A DNA stretch of 32,388 nt, from contig NZ_JABEMG010000045.1 of the NCBI RefSeq assembly GCF_013004695.1, positions 1 to 32,388 of the forward strand, given 5' to 3'. Shown in pieces: positions 1 through 7,442 of this stretch. The position numbers and the translations under genes were made by a program. This stretch comes from Promicromonospora citrea. GTDB lineage: Bacteria > Actinomycetota > Actinomycetes > Actinomycetales > Cellulomonadaceae. The notes below the pieces were generated by a model that worked only from the letters and a program-made list of their open reading frames with translations, was not told where the DNA came from and searched no databases. How positions within the stretch are numbered: the stretch's first letter is position 1; each line of letters opens with the position of its first letter.

Positions 1-474
1 TCGCCGTTCGGCACGCGTCCGGGGGGTCTCAGCCAGCAGCGCCCGGGCGCCGGTGCGCCCCCTGCCCCCGCCCTGCCGTGGGAGGCCGCGAGCCCGGCCT
101 CGGCGCCGCAGTCGCTGCCGCAGTCCGTCCCGCCGGCGGGTGCCCCGGCCGAGCCCGACTCGCCGTTCCCGCCCCGGCCCGGCTCCGGGCCCGTCGGCGG
201 ACCCGGTCAGCCGCCGTTCCCCGCACCCGCCGCCGCCCCCTCCCGGTCGGCGCGCCGCGAGGTCGAGGACGAGTGGGACGAGGAGGAGGACGAGGGTCCG
301 CAGTACACCTGGCTGCACTACATCATCCTCGTCGTCGTCGCGTTCGTGCTGGGCCTGCTGGTCTGGAAGCTCGTCCTCGAGGGCGACAGCTCCGTCACCG
401 ACGGCCAGGCGGCCGCCTGGCTGAACACCCTGCCAGGCCTCGCCTCGGCAACCGTCCCGGGAGGACTCGTATGA
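1..474 (+). CDS. Membrane-anchored Pro-rich hypothetical protein (5' partial)
   Basis: The frame is open from the window edge to the TGA at 472-474, giving 157 visible residues; the start lies upstream. The first ~80 residues are rich in Pro, Ala and Gly and look disordered. A strongly acidic stretch follows (EVEDEWDEEEDEG), then one hydrophobic helix (YIILVVVAFVLGLLVW) and a short tail of about 35 residues. This suggests a single-pass protein with a cytoplasmic Pro-rich arm, but topology is inferred. Its stop overlaps the rsfS ATG, so the two are probably translationally coupled. In related bacteria this slot lies between nadD and rsfS. I do not recognise a named family and assign no function. 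Confidence 0.75.
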   Translation, partial: SPFGTRPGGLSQQRPGAGAPPAPALPWEAASPASAPQSLPQSVPPAGAPAEPDSPFPPRPGSGPVGGPGQPPFPAPAAAPSRSARREVEDEWDEEEDEGPQYTWLHYIILVVVAFVLGLLVWKLVLEGDSSVTDGQAAAWLNTLPGLASATVPGGLV

Positions 475-908
475 CGGCGACCGAGCGCGCCACCCAGCTC
501 GCCGTGGTCGCGGCGCGCGCCGCGAGCGACGTCAAGGCGCAGGAGATCATCGCGCTCGACGTGAGCGAGCAGCTCGTCCTCACGGACGTCTTCCTCATCG
601 CGTCCGGTGCGAGCGAGCGCCAGGTCTCCGCGATCGTCGACGCCGTCGAGCGCGCCCTGTTCAAGGAGGGCGCCAAGCCCATCCGGCAGGAGGGCAAGGC
701 GGAGGCCCGCTGGGTCCTGCTCGACTTCGGCGACGTCGTGGTGCACGTGCAGCACGCCGAGGACCGCACCTACTACGCGCTCGAGCGGCTGTGGAAGGAC
801 TGCCCGGCCATCGAGCTGCCCGAGGACGCCCGCGGCGGTGGCGACGCCTCCGAGTACCGCGAGCCGGACGACGGCGCGATCCACCTGGCAGGAGACCCGC
901 AGCGGTGA
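471..908 (+). CDS. rsfS: Ribosomal silencing factor RsfS
   Basis: 145 residues, the usual length for RsfS (Iojap/DUF143). The family binds ribosomal protein L14 (uL14) on the 50S subunit and blocks joining of the 30S subunit, lowering translation in starvation. The diagnostic core is present: EGKAEARWVLLDFGDVVVHV followed by the ERLW segment. The first half carries the expected IALDVSEQ and TDVFLIASG strands. The ATG overlaps the previous stop (ATGA) and its own stop overlaps the next gene's GTG, so it is the middle of a tightly coupled operon. The family and the actinobacterial gene order (nadD, rsfS, phosphatase) are established; regulation is not visible here. Confidence 0.95.
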   Translation: MTATERATQLAVVAARAASDVKAQEIIALDVSEQLVLTDVFLIASGASERQVSAIVDAVERALFKEGAKPIRQEGKAEARWVLLDFGDVVVHVQHAEDRTYYALERLWKDCPAIELPEDARGGGDASEYREPDDGAIHLAGDPQR

Positions 909-1570
909 CAGCGGGGACCATCGTGCTGCTGCGCCACGCGCGCACGGCCTACAACGCCGGGCTGCGCCTGCAGGGCCAGATCGACATCCCGCTGGACGAG
1001 GTCGGCCGGTGGCAGGCGGAGCAGGGTGCCACGGCGCTCGCGGCGTCGCACAAGGCGACCCTCGTGGTCTCCAGCGACCTGGAGCGCGCCCGGGACACGG
1101 CCGCGGCGTACGCGCGGCACGTGGGCCTGGACGTCCTGACCGACGCCGGGCTGCGCGAGCGGTCGTTCGGCATCTGGGAGGGCCTGACCGACGCCGAGAT
1201 CGCCGAGCGGTGGCCGGCCGAGCACGCCGTGTGGCGCAGCGGCGGCGAGCCGCCGGTCGAGGGCGTGGAGTCCAAGGCCACGGTGGCGCGGCGCATGGAG
1301 GAGTCGGTGCTGCGGCACGCCGAGACGCTGAGCCCGGGGGACACCCTGGTGGTGGTCTCGCACGGGTCGGCGATCACACAGGCCGTCACCCGGCTGCTGG
1401 GTCTCGACCCCGCCGTGTGGCGCGGCCTGCACGGCCTGCACAACGTGCACTGGTCGCACCTGCGGGCCTCGGGCCCCGGGGCCACGCCCGCCTGGCGGCT
1501 CGTGGCGCACAACGTCGGGGCCGGCTACCCGCTCGACACCTGGCAGTCCGGGCCGGAGGCGCGGCAGTGA
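905..1570 (+). CDS. Histidine phosphatase (phosphoglycerate mutase-like)
   Basis: 221 residues from a GTG that overlaps the rsfS stop by four bases (GTGA). The N-terminal signature LRHARTAYN holds the catalytic His at residue 11 and phosphate-binding Arg residues. The second catalytic His lies in VVVSHGSAI, and the intervening ERSFGIWEG supplies the usual acidic residue. The enzyme should be a cytosolic phosphomonoesterase. In Mycobacterium tuberculosis the gene after rsfS is GpgP, a glucosyl-3-phosphoglycerate phosphatase of this family. That makes a sugar-phosphate or phosphoglycerate substrate a reasonable guess, but sequence alone does not fix it. It is the last gene of the operon before a tRNA unit. 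Confidence 0.9.
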   Translation: MTAGTIVLLRHARTAYNAGLRLQGQIDIPLDEVGRWQAEQGATALAASHKATLVVSSDLERARDTAAAYARHVGLDVLTDAGLRERSFGIWEGLTDAEIAERWPAEHAVWRSGGEPPVEGVESKATVARRMEESVLRHAETLSPGDTLVVVSHGSAITQAVTRLLGLDPAVWRGLHGLHNVHWSHLRASGPGATPAWRLVAHNVGAGYPLDTWQSGPEARQ

Positions 1571-1591
1571 CCGAGCCCACCGGATTCTGAT

Positions 1592-1620
1592 TTGGTCCCT
1601 GGCGTCGGTCTGCATAGACT
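1592..1620 (+). promoter_or_regulatory. Sigma70-type promoter of tRNA-Ala
   Basis: A -35 element TTGGTC (1592-1597) and a -10 element TAGACT (1615-1620) are separated by exactly 17 bp. They lie about 45 bp before the mature tRNA 5' end, leaving room for a short leader. Confidence 0.65.
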
Positions 1621-1662
1621 GACGACGCTCGCCCGGCCGGCAAGGCTGGGGGAGACCATCTC

Positions 1663-1735
1663 GGGGCTGTGGCGCAGCTGGTAGCGCACCTGCATGGCAT
1701 GCAGGGGGTCGGGGGTTCGAGTCCCCCCAGCTCCA
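1663..1735 (+). tRNA. tRNA-Ala (anticodon GGC)
   Basis: A full cloverleaf of 73 nt. The acceptor GGGGCTG pairs with CAGCTCC, including the G3-U70 wobble that marks alanine tRNAs. The D arm is GCGC-loop-GCGC. The anticodon arm is CCTGC-ATGGCAT-GCAGG, giving anticodon GGC. The T arm is GGGGG-TTCGAGT-CCCCC, and the discriminator base is A. CCA is not encoded. An identical gene lies on the opposite strand at 9593-9665. Confidence 0.97.
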
Positions 1736-1765
1736 CCCAGAGATCATCGTCCGAGGCCGTTCCGG

Positions 1766-1784
1766 CCCTCGCGTCACGCGAGGG
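1766..1784 (+). terminator. Hairpin terminator after tRNA-Ala
   Basis: CCCTCGCG, loop TCA, CGCGAGGG: a perfect 8-bp stem 30 bp after the tRNA. There is no T-run, which is common in high-GC actinobacteria. Confidence 0.6.
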
Positions 1785-1830
1785 AGGGGCGGCCTTCGTC
1801 GTCCCCGGCCATCGCCTCCGATACCGTCTC

Positions 1831-1854
1831 AACCTCCGCGGGTCGCGGTGCGTG
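1831..1854 (+). promoter_or_regulatory. Possible ECF-type promoter of the sigma-fusion gene
   Basis: AACC (1831-1834) and CGTG (1851-1854) are spaced 16 bp apart, as in many ECF promoters (AAC-type -35, CGT-type -10). Initiation would fall at or next to the ATG at 1864, where only a weak GGA precedes the start; this fits a leaderless, perhaps self-activated transcript. The match is short and could be chance. Confidence 0.25.
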
Positions 1855-1863
1855 GACACAGGC

Positions 1864-3936
1864 ATGGAGACAGTTGTGGCAGATCGGGTCGAGGTCCGGG
1901 TGGGCGGCTCGTCGCGGGACGAGGAGTTCGTCGCCTTCGTGGAGGCGCACGGCCCCTACCTCTTCCGGACGGCGTACTTCCTCGCGGGCGACCGTACCCT
2001 GGCCGAGGACCTCGTGCAGGGCACCTTCGAGCGGGTGTACCGGCGCTGGGACAAGGCGCGGAACGGCGACCCGCGCGCGTACGCGCGCAAGGTGCTCGTC
2101 AACCTGCGCACGGACACGTGGCGGCGCACGAGGCTGACGGACGTCCCCGGCGACGAGCACCTCCCCGTGGCGCACGCCGACGACCACGCCGCACGGGTCT
2201 CGCTCCGCGACGAGCTCGCGCGGGCGCTGGGCTCCCTCACGCCGCAGCAGCGCCGCGTCGTGGTGCTGCGGCACGTCCTCGACCTGCCGGAGGCACAGGT
2301 CGCGCAGGAGATCGGGCGCTCCGTCGGCACGGTGAAGTCCGCGAGCTCGCGCGGGCTCGAACGGCTGCGCACCCTCCTCACCGACGTCGTCCCCGAGGCG
2401 GCGGACGAGCCGACCTTCGACGGCCGGGAGACACTGACCCGCAGCAAGGCGGCCGTCGCCCGCCGGGTGCGGCGCGACCGTGCGCTCGCCGCGGCGGCCG
2501 TCGCGGTGTGCGCGCTCGTGGCGCTGCTGGCGCACGGACCGACCGGCGTCCCGATGCTCGACGCCGTCACCGGTCCTGCGCACCGCTGGCTCGTGGCGAC
2601 GTTCAGCGTGCCAGTCGACACGGAGGCCGAGGGCCCGGTCCGTGACGTGAGCGCGGTGACGGCGCCGGACGACGCCGTCGGGCTGGGCGACGTCGACGTC
2701 CCGGCGGCGGCCGCCCTCCCCGCGGACACGTGCGCGGGCACGGACGTCCCGACGCCGGACCCGACGCGGACCGTCCCGGTCCCGGGCGACGCGCCGACCG
2801 GTGACTTCACGGTCGTCCGCACGCTGGACGCCGACGACGCGCGGCCGGCCGTCGAGTGCCTCGACCACGTCACCGAGCACCGTGCGGAGCTCGGCACCCC
2901 GCCGGCGGTGATGCTGAGCGGCGCCTACGGCTCGACCCTGCAGGTGCCGTTCACCGTCCGTGCGGACGGGACGCTGGCGGCGGCCCTGCCGCGCCCCGAC
3001 GTCCCCGCGGGCTCCGAGCCGGTGACGGCGCTCGTGCGCCCGGCCGCGGACGGTGACGGGTTCGAGCACTGGCAGCTCAGTGCCGCCGCGACCGGCCCCG
3101 CGGTGGAGCCGCGCCGCTACGCGGCGGTCCCCGACCCTGTTCTCACCGACACGCACGTCGCCTGGGTGGACGGCGACGTCGATCTCGGGCCCGCCTCCGT
3201 CCGTGTGCAGGACCCGGACGGCGGCGTGCGCACCGTGGCCCGGTTCGAGGGCGAGACGGAGGGAACCCTCTGGAAGATCGCGGCCGGCGGCCGGACCCTC
3301 GCGATCGTGCGCCTGACCGACGACCTCGGCGCCGTCGACCGGTGCATGGGCCGGGTCGACCTGGTCGACCTCGACGCGCCGGACGGCGCCGTCGAGCGGG
3401 ACGTGGTGACCGACGTGTGCGCCGTCTCGGACGGCGCCGACGGCGTGGTGGTGACGCGCAACCCCGCCGACGGGCCGAGCGAGGTCGGGCTGCTCACCGT
3501 CGAGGACGGCCTGCGGACGTTCGCCGAGGTCGACCAGGAGCTGGCGTGGAACAGCTACGCCTTCGCGTCGGGCGACACCGTGCTGTTCGAGGTCGGGACG
3601 TGGATGGTGGCACTGGACGCGGCCGCGCACGAGGCCACCGTCGTCCGCGAGGACGGCGGGTGGACGGTCGGCGCGACCCACGACGGCGTCGTGTGGGCCG
3701 ACGGCGACCGCATCCTCTTCCTGCGCCTCGCGCCGCGCGACGGCGTCCCCGACCCTGCCCTGACCGCCCTCGGTCCGGACGACGGAGCGACCTCGTGGCT
3801 CGACGTCGCCGCGGCGGGGGACCGGGTCGTGTGGGTCGAGCACGACCGCGCGGAGCTGGAGCAGCTGCAGAGCGGGGACTCGTTCAGCTACGGCGACCTC
3901 GAGCAGAGCCTGGTGACCGTGCGCACGTCGTGGTGA
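1864..3936 (+). CDS. SigE-family ECF sigma factor fused to a membrane-anchored sensor-like domain
   Basis: 690 residues from ATG 1864; the open frame continues upstream, but only through tRNA sequence. Residues ~20-90 are sigma region 2 (AEDLVQGTFERVYRRW) and ~118-170 are region 4 (LTPQQRRVVVLRHVLDL, then SVGTVKSASSRGLERLR). This is the SigE-type ECF group, usually ~170 residues. Here the chain continues without a stop through a basic patch (RRVRRDR, ~200-206) into one hydrophobic helix (~207-223). About 460 further residues follow, rich in short strand-like repeats resembling the beta-propeller proteins often encoded beside such sigma factors. Positive-inside topology puts the sigma part in the cytoplasm and the C-terminal part outside. 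Four Cys in the outer part could form disulfides. There is no separate anti-sigma gene nearby, so the tether may control activity; that is inference. Confidence 0.88.
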   Translation: METVVADRVEVRVGGSSRDEEFVAFVEAHGPYLFRTAYFLAGDRTLAEDLVQGTFERVYRRWDKARNGDPRAYARKVLVNLRTDTWRRTRLTDVPGDEHLPVAHADDHAARVSLRDELARALGSLTPQQRRVVVLRHVLDLPEAQVAQEIGRSVGTVKSASSRGLERLRTLLTDVVPEAADEPTFDGRETLTRSKAAVARRVRRDRALAAAAVAVCALVALLAHGPTGVPMLDAVTGPAHRWLVATFSVPVDTEAEGPVRDVSAVTAPDDAVGLGDVDVPAAAALPADTCAGTDVPTPDPTRTVPVPGDAPTGDFTVVRTLDADDARPAVECLDHVTEHRAELGTPPAVMLSGAYGSTLQVPFTVRADGTLAAALPRPDVPAGSEPVTALVRPAADGDGFEHWQLSAAATGPAVEPRRYAAVPDPVLTDTHVAWVDGDVDLGPASVRVQDPDGGVRTVARFEGETEGTLWKIAAGGRTLAIVRLTDDLGAVDRCMGRVDLVDLDAPDGAVERDVVTDVCAVSDGADGVVVTRNPADGPSEVGLLTVEDGLRTFAEVDQELAWNSYAFASGDTVLFEVGTWMVALDAAAHEATVVREDGGWTVGATHDGVVWADGDRILFLRLAPRDGVPDPALTALGPDDGATSWLDVAAAGDRVVWVEHDRAELEQLQSGDSFSYGDLEQSLVTVRTSW

Positions 3937-3970
3937 GGCTCGGTGTGGCGGGCGTCACGTGGGGCGGTCG

Positions 3971-4001
3971 TTGACCTCAACCTAGGTTCAGGTCCTAGCG
4001 T
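3971..4001 (+). promoter_or_regulatory. MerR/SoxR-type promoter and operator upstream of sod
   Basis: A -35 TTGACC (3971-3976) and a -10 TAGCGT (3996-4001) are 19 bp apart, longer than the optimal 17, as in promoters worked by MerR-family activators. The spacer carries a 20-bp dyad at 3974-3993: ACCTCAACC-TA-GGTTCAGGT, with one mismatched pair. The CCTCAA half resembles known SoxR boxes. No MerR-family gene is in this window. Confidence 0.65.
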
Positions 4002-4032
4002 CGTAGGACATCCACACGAGAGGACGAGGACG

Positions 4033-4659
4033 ATGCCCGTCTACACCCTGCCTGACCTGCCCTACGACTACGCGGCGCTCGAGCCGCACATCAGCGGGCG
4101 GATCATGGAGCTGCACCACGACAAGCACCACGCCGCGTACGTGGCGGGCGCCAACGCCGCGCTCGACGCGCTCGCCCAGGCGCGCGAGGCCGGCGACCTG
4201 GCGGCGGTGAACCTGCACGAGAAGAACCTGGCGTTCAACCTCGGCGGGCACACGAACCACACCGTGTTCTGGCACAACCTCTCGCCCGAGGGCGGCGGCG
4301 AGCCGGAGGGTGAGCTCGCCGCCGCGATCGCCGACCAGTTCGGGAGCTTCGCCGCGTTCCAGGCGCACTTCGCCGCGGTGGCGACCGGCATCCAGGGCTC
4401 GGGCTGGGCGGTGCTCGGCTGGGACGCGGTGGGGCAGCGCCTGGCGGTGTTCCAGCTCTTCGACCAGCAGGCCAACGTGCCGCTCGGGATCACGCCGCTG
4501 CTCATGCTCGACATGTGGGAGCACGCGTTCTACCTGGACTACCTCAACGTCAAGGCGGACTACGTGAAGGCGTTCTGGAACCTGGCCAGCTGGCAGGACG
4601 TCGCCGCGCGGCTCGAGCGGGCGCGGGCCGCGACCGGCGGGCTGCTCACGCCGGCCTGA
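4033..4659 (+). CDS. sodA: Superoxide dismutase, Mn/Fe family (probably Mn)
   Basis: 208 residues, full length, converting superoxide to peroxide and oxygen in the cytoplasm; no signal peptide is seen. Metal ligands are visible: His28 in LHHDKHH, the His of [10 protein letters not shown], and Asp and His in [12 protein letters not shown]. The segment [12 protein letters not shown] has Gln where the Mycobacterium tuberculosis Fe-enzyme has His145. That position is known to shift metal preference, so Mn is favoured. The ATG follows a good ribosome site (GAGAGGACGAGG). The gene is alone, between a MerR/SoxR-type promoter and a strong hairpin terminator. Confidence 0.95.
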   Translation: MPVYTLPDLPYDYAALEPHISGRIMELHHDKHHAAYVAGANAALDALAQAREAGDLAAVNLHEKNLAFNLGGHTNHTVFWHNLSPEGGGEPEGELAAAIADQFGSFAAFQAHFAAVATGIQGSGWAVLGWDAVGQRLAVFQLFDQQANVPLGITPLLMLDMWEHAFYLDYLNVKADYVKAFWNLASWQDVAARLERARAATGGLLTPA

Positions 4660-4672
4660 CCCGGCGACGGAC

Positions 4673-4707
4673 GACGAGGGGCCCGGCCGTCGGCCGGGCC
4701 CCTCGTC
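4673..4707 (+). terminator. Terminator of sod
   Basis: A perfect 16-bp stem (GACGAGGGGCCCGGCC, loop GTC, and its exact complement) starts 13 bp after the sod stop. Confidence 0.85.
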
Positions 4708-4763
4708 CTGCCTACCCACGACGTGGTGTGGTACGCCGCCGCGGCAGCGCGAACGATGGACGT

Positions 4764-5441
4764 ATGACGATCTCTGTCCTCCCACCCACCGTCCAGGCCC
4801 CGGGCTTCGCCCGGACCCGGGTCGGCTCGACCGTCGTCACGACGGTCTGGGACGGCGCGCTGCCGATCCTCTCCTCGGACATGCACGGGGAACGGCCCGA
4901 GCGCCTCGCCGACCTCCTCGCCGACGGGTTCCTCCCGCCCGAGGGCGACCTGCTGACCGCGGTCAACGCCTTCCTGTTCGCGGCCGCCGGCCGCACCGTG
5001 CTGGTCGACGCCGGTGCGGGCACCTCCCTGGGCCCGGGCACGGGTCACCTGCTCGACAACCTCCGGGCGGCGGGCCTGACGGCCGCGGACGTCGACGACG
5101 TCCTCGTCACCCACCTGCACCCCGACCACGCCTTCGGTCTGGTGACCCCCGACGGTGCGCCCGCGTTCCTGCGGGCGGTCGTGCACGTGGCACGCCCCGA
5201 CGTCGCCCACTGGCTCGACCGCGACACCGCTGGGCGGGCCGAGGGCGTGCAGGCGCAGATCCACGCGTGGGCCGCTCAGGCGCTGGAGCCGTACCGGCGC
5301 GCGGGCCGCCTGCGCGTGGTCGAGTACGGGGACCGGCCGGTTGCAGGCGTCACCGCGGTCGACCTGCACGGGCACACGCCCGGCCACACCGGCTACGTGC
5401 TGGACGCCGGTGGCGCACAGGTCCTGTTCTGGGGCGACGAG
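4764..5441 (+). pseudogene. MBL-fold metallo-hydrolase, 3'-truncated
   Basis: From ATG 4764, about 226 residues match a metallo-beta-lactamase-fold hydrolase. They include the metal motif THLHPDHA, the next ligand in HTPGHTGYVL, and the bridging Asp in VLFWGDE. Family members of this type run some 80 or more residues further and use a final His near the C-terminus. Here the similarity stops right after WGDE and the frame runs into a piece of an unrelated regulator. The last metal ligand and the C-terminal part are therefore missing. The frame itself stays open far beyond, so a chimeric protein could be translated, but a working hydrolase is unlikely. Confidence 0.75.
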
Positions 5442-5603
5442 CGACCCCCGCGGGGCACGGATGACGGCCTCGGCGCGTTCCTGCGCGCCCGGCGCGCCGC
5501 GGTGACGCCCGAGCAGCTCGGCATCGCGCCGTCCTCCGGGACGTCCCGGCGCGTCCCCGGCCTGCGCCGGGAGGAGCTCGCCGAGCTGGCCGGTGTCAGC
5601 GTC
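5442..5603 (+). pseudogene. Fragment of an MmyB-type XRE-family regulator
   Basis: About 50 codons, in frame with the preceding hydrolase fragment, encode the start of an MmyB-like helix-turn-helix regulator. LGAFLRARRAAVTPEQLG is followed by RRVPGLRREELAELAGVSV. Intact relatives continue with a DYYTRLEQGR-type segment and a ligand-binding domain, in all about 270-300 residues. Here similarity ends abruptly at GVSV, where the sequence switches into an NmrA-like gene in another frame. No start codon or ribosome site of its own is clear. This is a relic between two deletion junctions. Confidence 0.7.
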
Positions 5604-5604
5604 C

Positions 5605-6270
5605 TACCCGGCGCACCTGCGCCGGGTCATCGACGCGAACGTCCGGGCGCTGCGGGACCAGCCCACGGTGCGCCGCGTCGTCACGCTCAGCGGCTGGGCC
5701 GCCAACCACGACGGCGCCAGAGGCCCGGTCTGGGGACTCCGGCGCCTGGAGGACGCCATCGACGCCCTCGGTGTCCCGGAGACCGTCCACCTGCGCCCGG
5801 GCTGGTTCATGGAGAACGCCCTGCCGCTCGTCGAGGAGATCCGCGCCACCGGGCGCGCCCACGGCCTGATCCCCGGCGACCTCCCGCTGCCTGCCATCGC
5901 CACCCGGGACATCGGGGCCGTCGCGGCCGACGTCCTCACCGGGCAGCGCGTGCCGCCGACGCGGGTGCTCCAGCTGCAGGGGCCGGCCGACATCACGCTC
6001 GAACAGCTCACCGCGGTCGCCGCCGCCCTCGGGATGCCGGACGCCGCCTACGTCCGCATCGACGCCGAGACGATGCGCGACGCGCTGCTCGCCGACGGCT
6101 TCTCGGAGCACATGGCGGCGGGCACCACCGCGATGACCCTCGACGTCGCCGAGCGACGGATCGCGATGCGTCAGCCGCGCGGCGCCGACACGTGCACCCC
6201 GACCACGATCGAGGCGTTCGTCCGAGACCTCGTGGCGCGGGTCGAGCGGCCCGGCGCGGCGCGCGGCTGA
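5605..6270 (+). pseudogene. NmrA-like NAD(P)-binding protein, 5'-truncated
   Basis: About 221 codons match the later part of NmrA/QorB-like atypical SDR proteins: VRRVVTLSGWAANHDG, then GLRRLEDAIDALG, LRPGWFMENALPL, LPAIATRDIGAVAADVL and LQGPADITLEQLT. The N-terminal Rossmann segment with GxxGxxG, roughly 80-90 residues, is missing. A GTG at 5593 could open this frame but lies in sequence belonging to the upstream regulator fragment. Without the nucleotide-binding motif the product should not act as an oxidoreductase. The stop at 6270 lies 6 bp from the end of the convergent monooxygenase gene. Confidence 0.75.
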
Positions 6271-6276
6271 CGGGTG

Positions 6277-7431
6277 TCAGGCGGCGCTCTGCGACCGTCG
6301 TGCCCGCGACGCGGCGCCCAGGCGCAGGATGCCCCGCCGGGCCGCCGCGGCCACCGGGCCGGACGGGACGAAGAGCTGCTGCTTGAGGCGTGCGACGCGC
6401 TGGTGGGAGCGGACGGCCGGGCGCAGCCCGGCCTCCCACACCGTCAGCGCGGCGCCGAGGTCCTCCGGGTGCTCGCGCAGTGCCCGGCCCAGGGCGGCGC
6501 CCCCGCGCAGCGCGGTGCTCGCGCCGTGGCCGGAGTAGAGCGTGAGGCACCAGGCGGCATCGCCCACCAGCACGACCCGGCCGGAGCTCCAGCGCGGCAT
6601 CCTCACCTGGTGCACCGAGTCGAGGAGGTGCTCGGGCGCCTGCTCCAGGCCCGTGAGGACGTGCCGCACCACGGCGTCGTCCATCCCGGCGAACGCGTCC
6701 CGCACCCGCGCGACGCCGGCCTGGCGGTCGGCCGGCCGCCCGGCGTCGCGGGTCCGCCAGGTGAGCAGCGCCGTCGGCGGGCGGTCCGCGAACGCGAACA
6801 CCCAGGCCGCCCGGCCCGGCCGGGCGCTGACGACGCTGTCCTGCGGGTGGAAGGCCGGTACCTGGTCCGGGAGCTCGAACGCGCAGATCATGGCGCCCCA
6901 GCGGGTCAGGTGGCCGTCGCCGAACACCGCGCGGCGGACGCCGGACCGCAGCCCGTCCGCCCCGACCACCAGGTCGAACGTCTCGCGGTACCGGTGGCCC
7001 GCGTGGTCGAGCAGCACCTCGGCGCGGTCGCCGTCGTCGTCGATTGCGGTGCACGTGGTCGCGAACCGCACGTCGGGCGGGTGCCGGCCCTCCGCGAGCG
7101 TGCGCCAGAGCGCTTCCTCGATGTCGCCGCGGAGCACCGCGGCGGGCCGGCCGGGCTGGTCCAGGAAGCCCAGGCCGGGCGCCCGGCCGCCCTGGCGGTC
7201 GAGCTCCCAGGCCTGCGCCTCGTCGGGCGGGTTGCGCACGTGCAGGTGGCGGGCCACGCCGAGCTCCTCGGCCGCCCGTCGGCCGTCCGGCATGAGCCCG
7301 ACGAAGTAGCCGCCCCGGCGTCGTGCGGCGGCCCGCTCGACGACGACCGGCGTCCAGCCGGCCTGCCGCAGCCCGATCGCCGCCGCCATGCCCGCGATCC
7401 CGAGCCCCACCACGAGGGCACGCCTCTCCAC
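6277..7431 (-). CDS. FAD-dependent aromatic-type monooxygenase
   Basis: 384 residues from a GTG 11 bp after the reductase stop, with TGAGGGCGG as ribosome site. All three marks of group A flavin monooxygenases are present: the GxGxxG dinucleotide fold at residues 9-14 (VVGLGIAG), the DG motif (DLVVGADGLRSGVRR) and the GD motif (RVVLVGDAAWCLTLYSG). Such enzymes use NAD(P)H, FAD and oxygen to hydroxylate aromatics or inactivate antibiotics (PHBH, TetX and Rox types). The substrate cannot be told from sequence. It is the second gene of an operon with an MDR-family reductase, divergent from a TetR gene, so a xenobiotic-responsive pair is likely. No signal peptide. Confidence 0.9.
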   Translation of the reverse strand: MERRALVVGLGIAGMAAAIGLRQAGWTPVVVERAAARRRGGYFVGLMPDGRRAAEELGVARHLHVRNPPDEAQAWELDRQGGRAPGLGFLDQPGRPAAVLRGDIEEALWRTLAEGRHPPDVRFATTCTAIDDDGDRAEVLLDHAGHRYRETFDLVVGADGLRSGVRRAVFGDGHLTRWGAMICAFELPDQVPAFHPQDSVVSARPGRAAWVFAFADRPPTALLTWRTRDAGRPADRQAGVARVRDAFAGMDDAVVRHVLTGLEQAPEHLLDSVHQVRMPRWSSGRVVLVGDAAWCLTLYSGHGASTALRGGAALGRALREHPEDLGAALTVWEAGLRPAVRSHQRVARLKQQLFVPSGPVAAAARRGILRLGAASRARRSQSAA

Positions 7432-7442
7432 CGTGGCCGCCC

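Noticed and set aside
1669-1863. Open frame running from the tRNA into the sigma-fusion gene, encoding MAQLVAHLHGMQGVGG
   Set aside because: The first codons are the tRNA-Ala gene read as protein, and the same peptide appears at the second tRNA. The promoter and terminator of the tRNA lie in or before this stretch, so the CDS starts at 1864.
4716-4726. CCACG-A-CGTGG palindrome before the MBL fragment
   Set aside because: It is short, CG-rich and not linked to a clear promoter or regulator, so chance is likely.
4515-6386. One 623-residue fusion enzyme across the MBL, regulator and NmrA region
   Set aside because: After about 5603 the frame loses all similarity and becomes Arg/Pro-rich, while the NmrA match moves to another frame. 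Broken genes fit better than a designed fusion.
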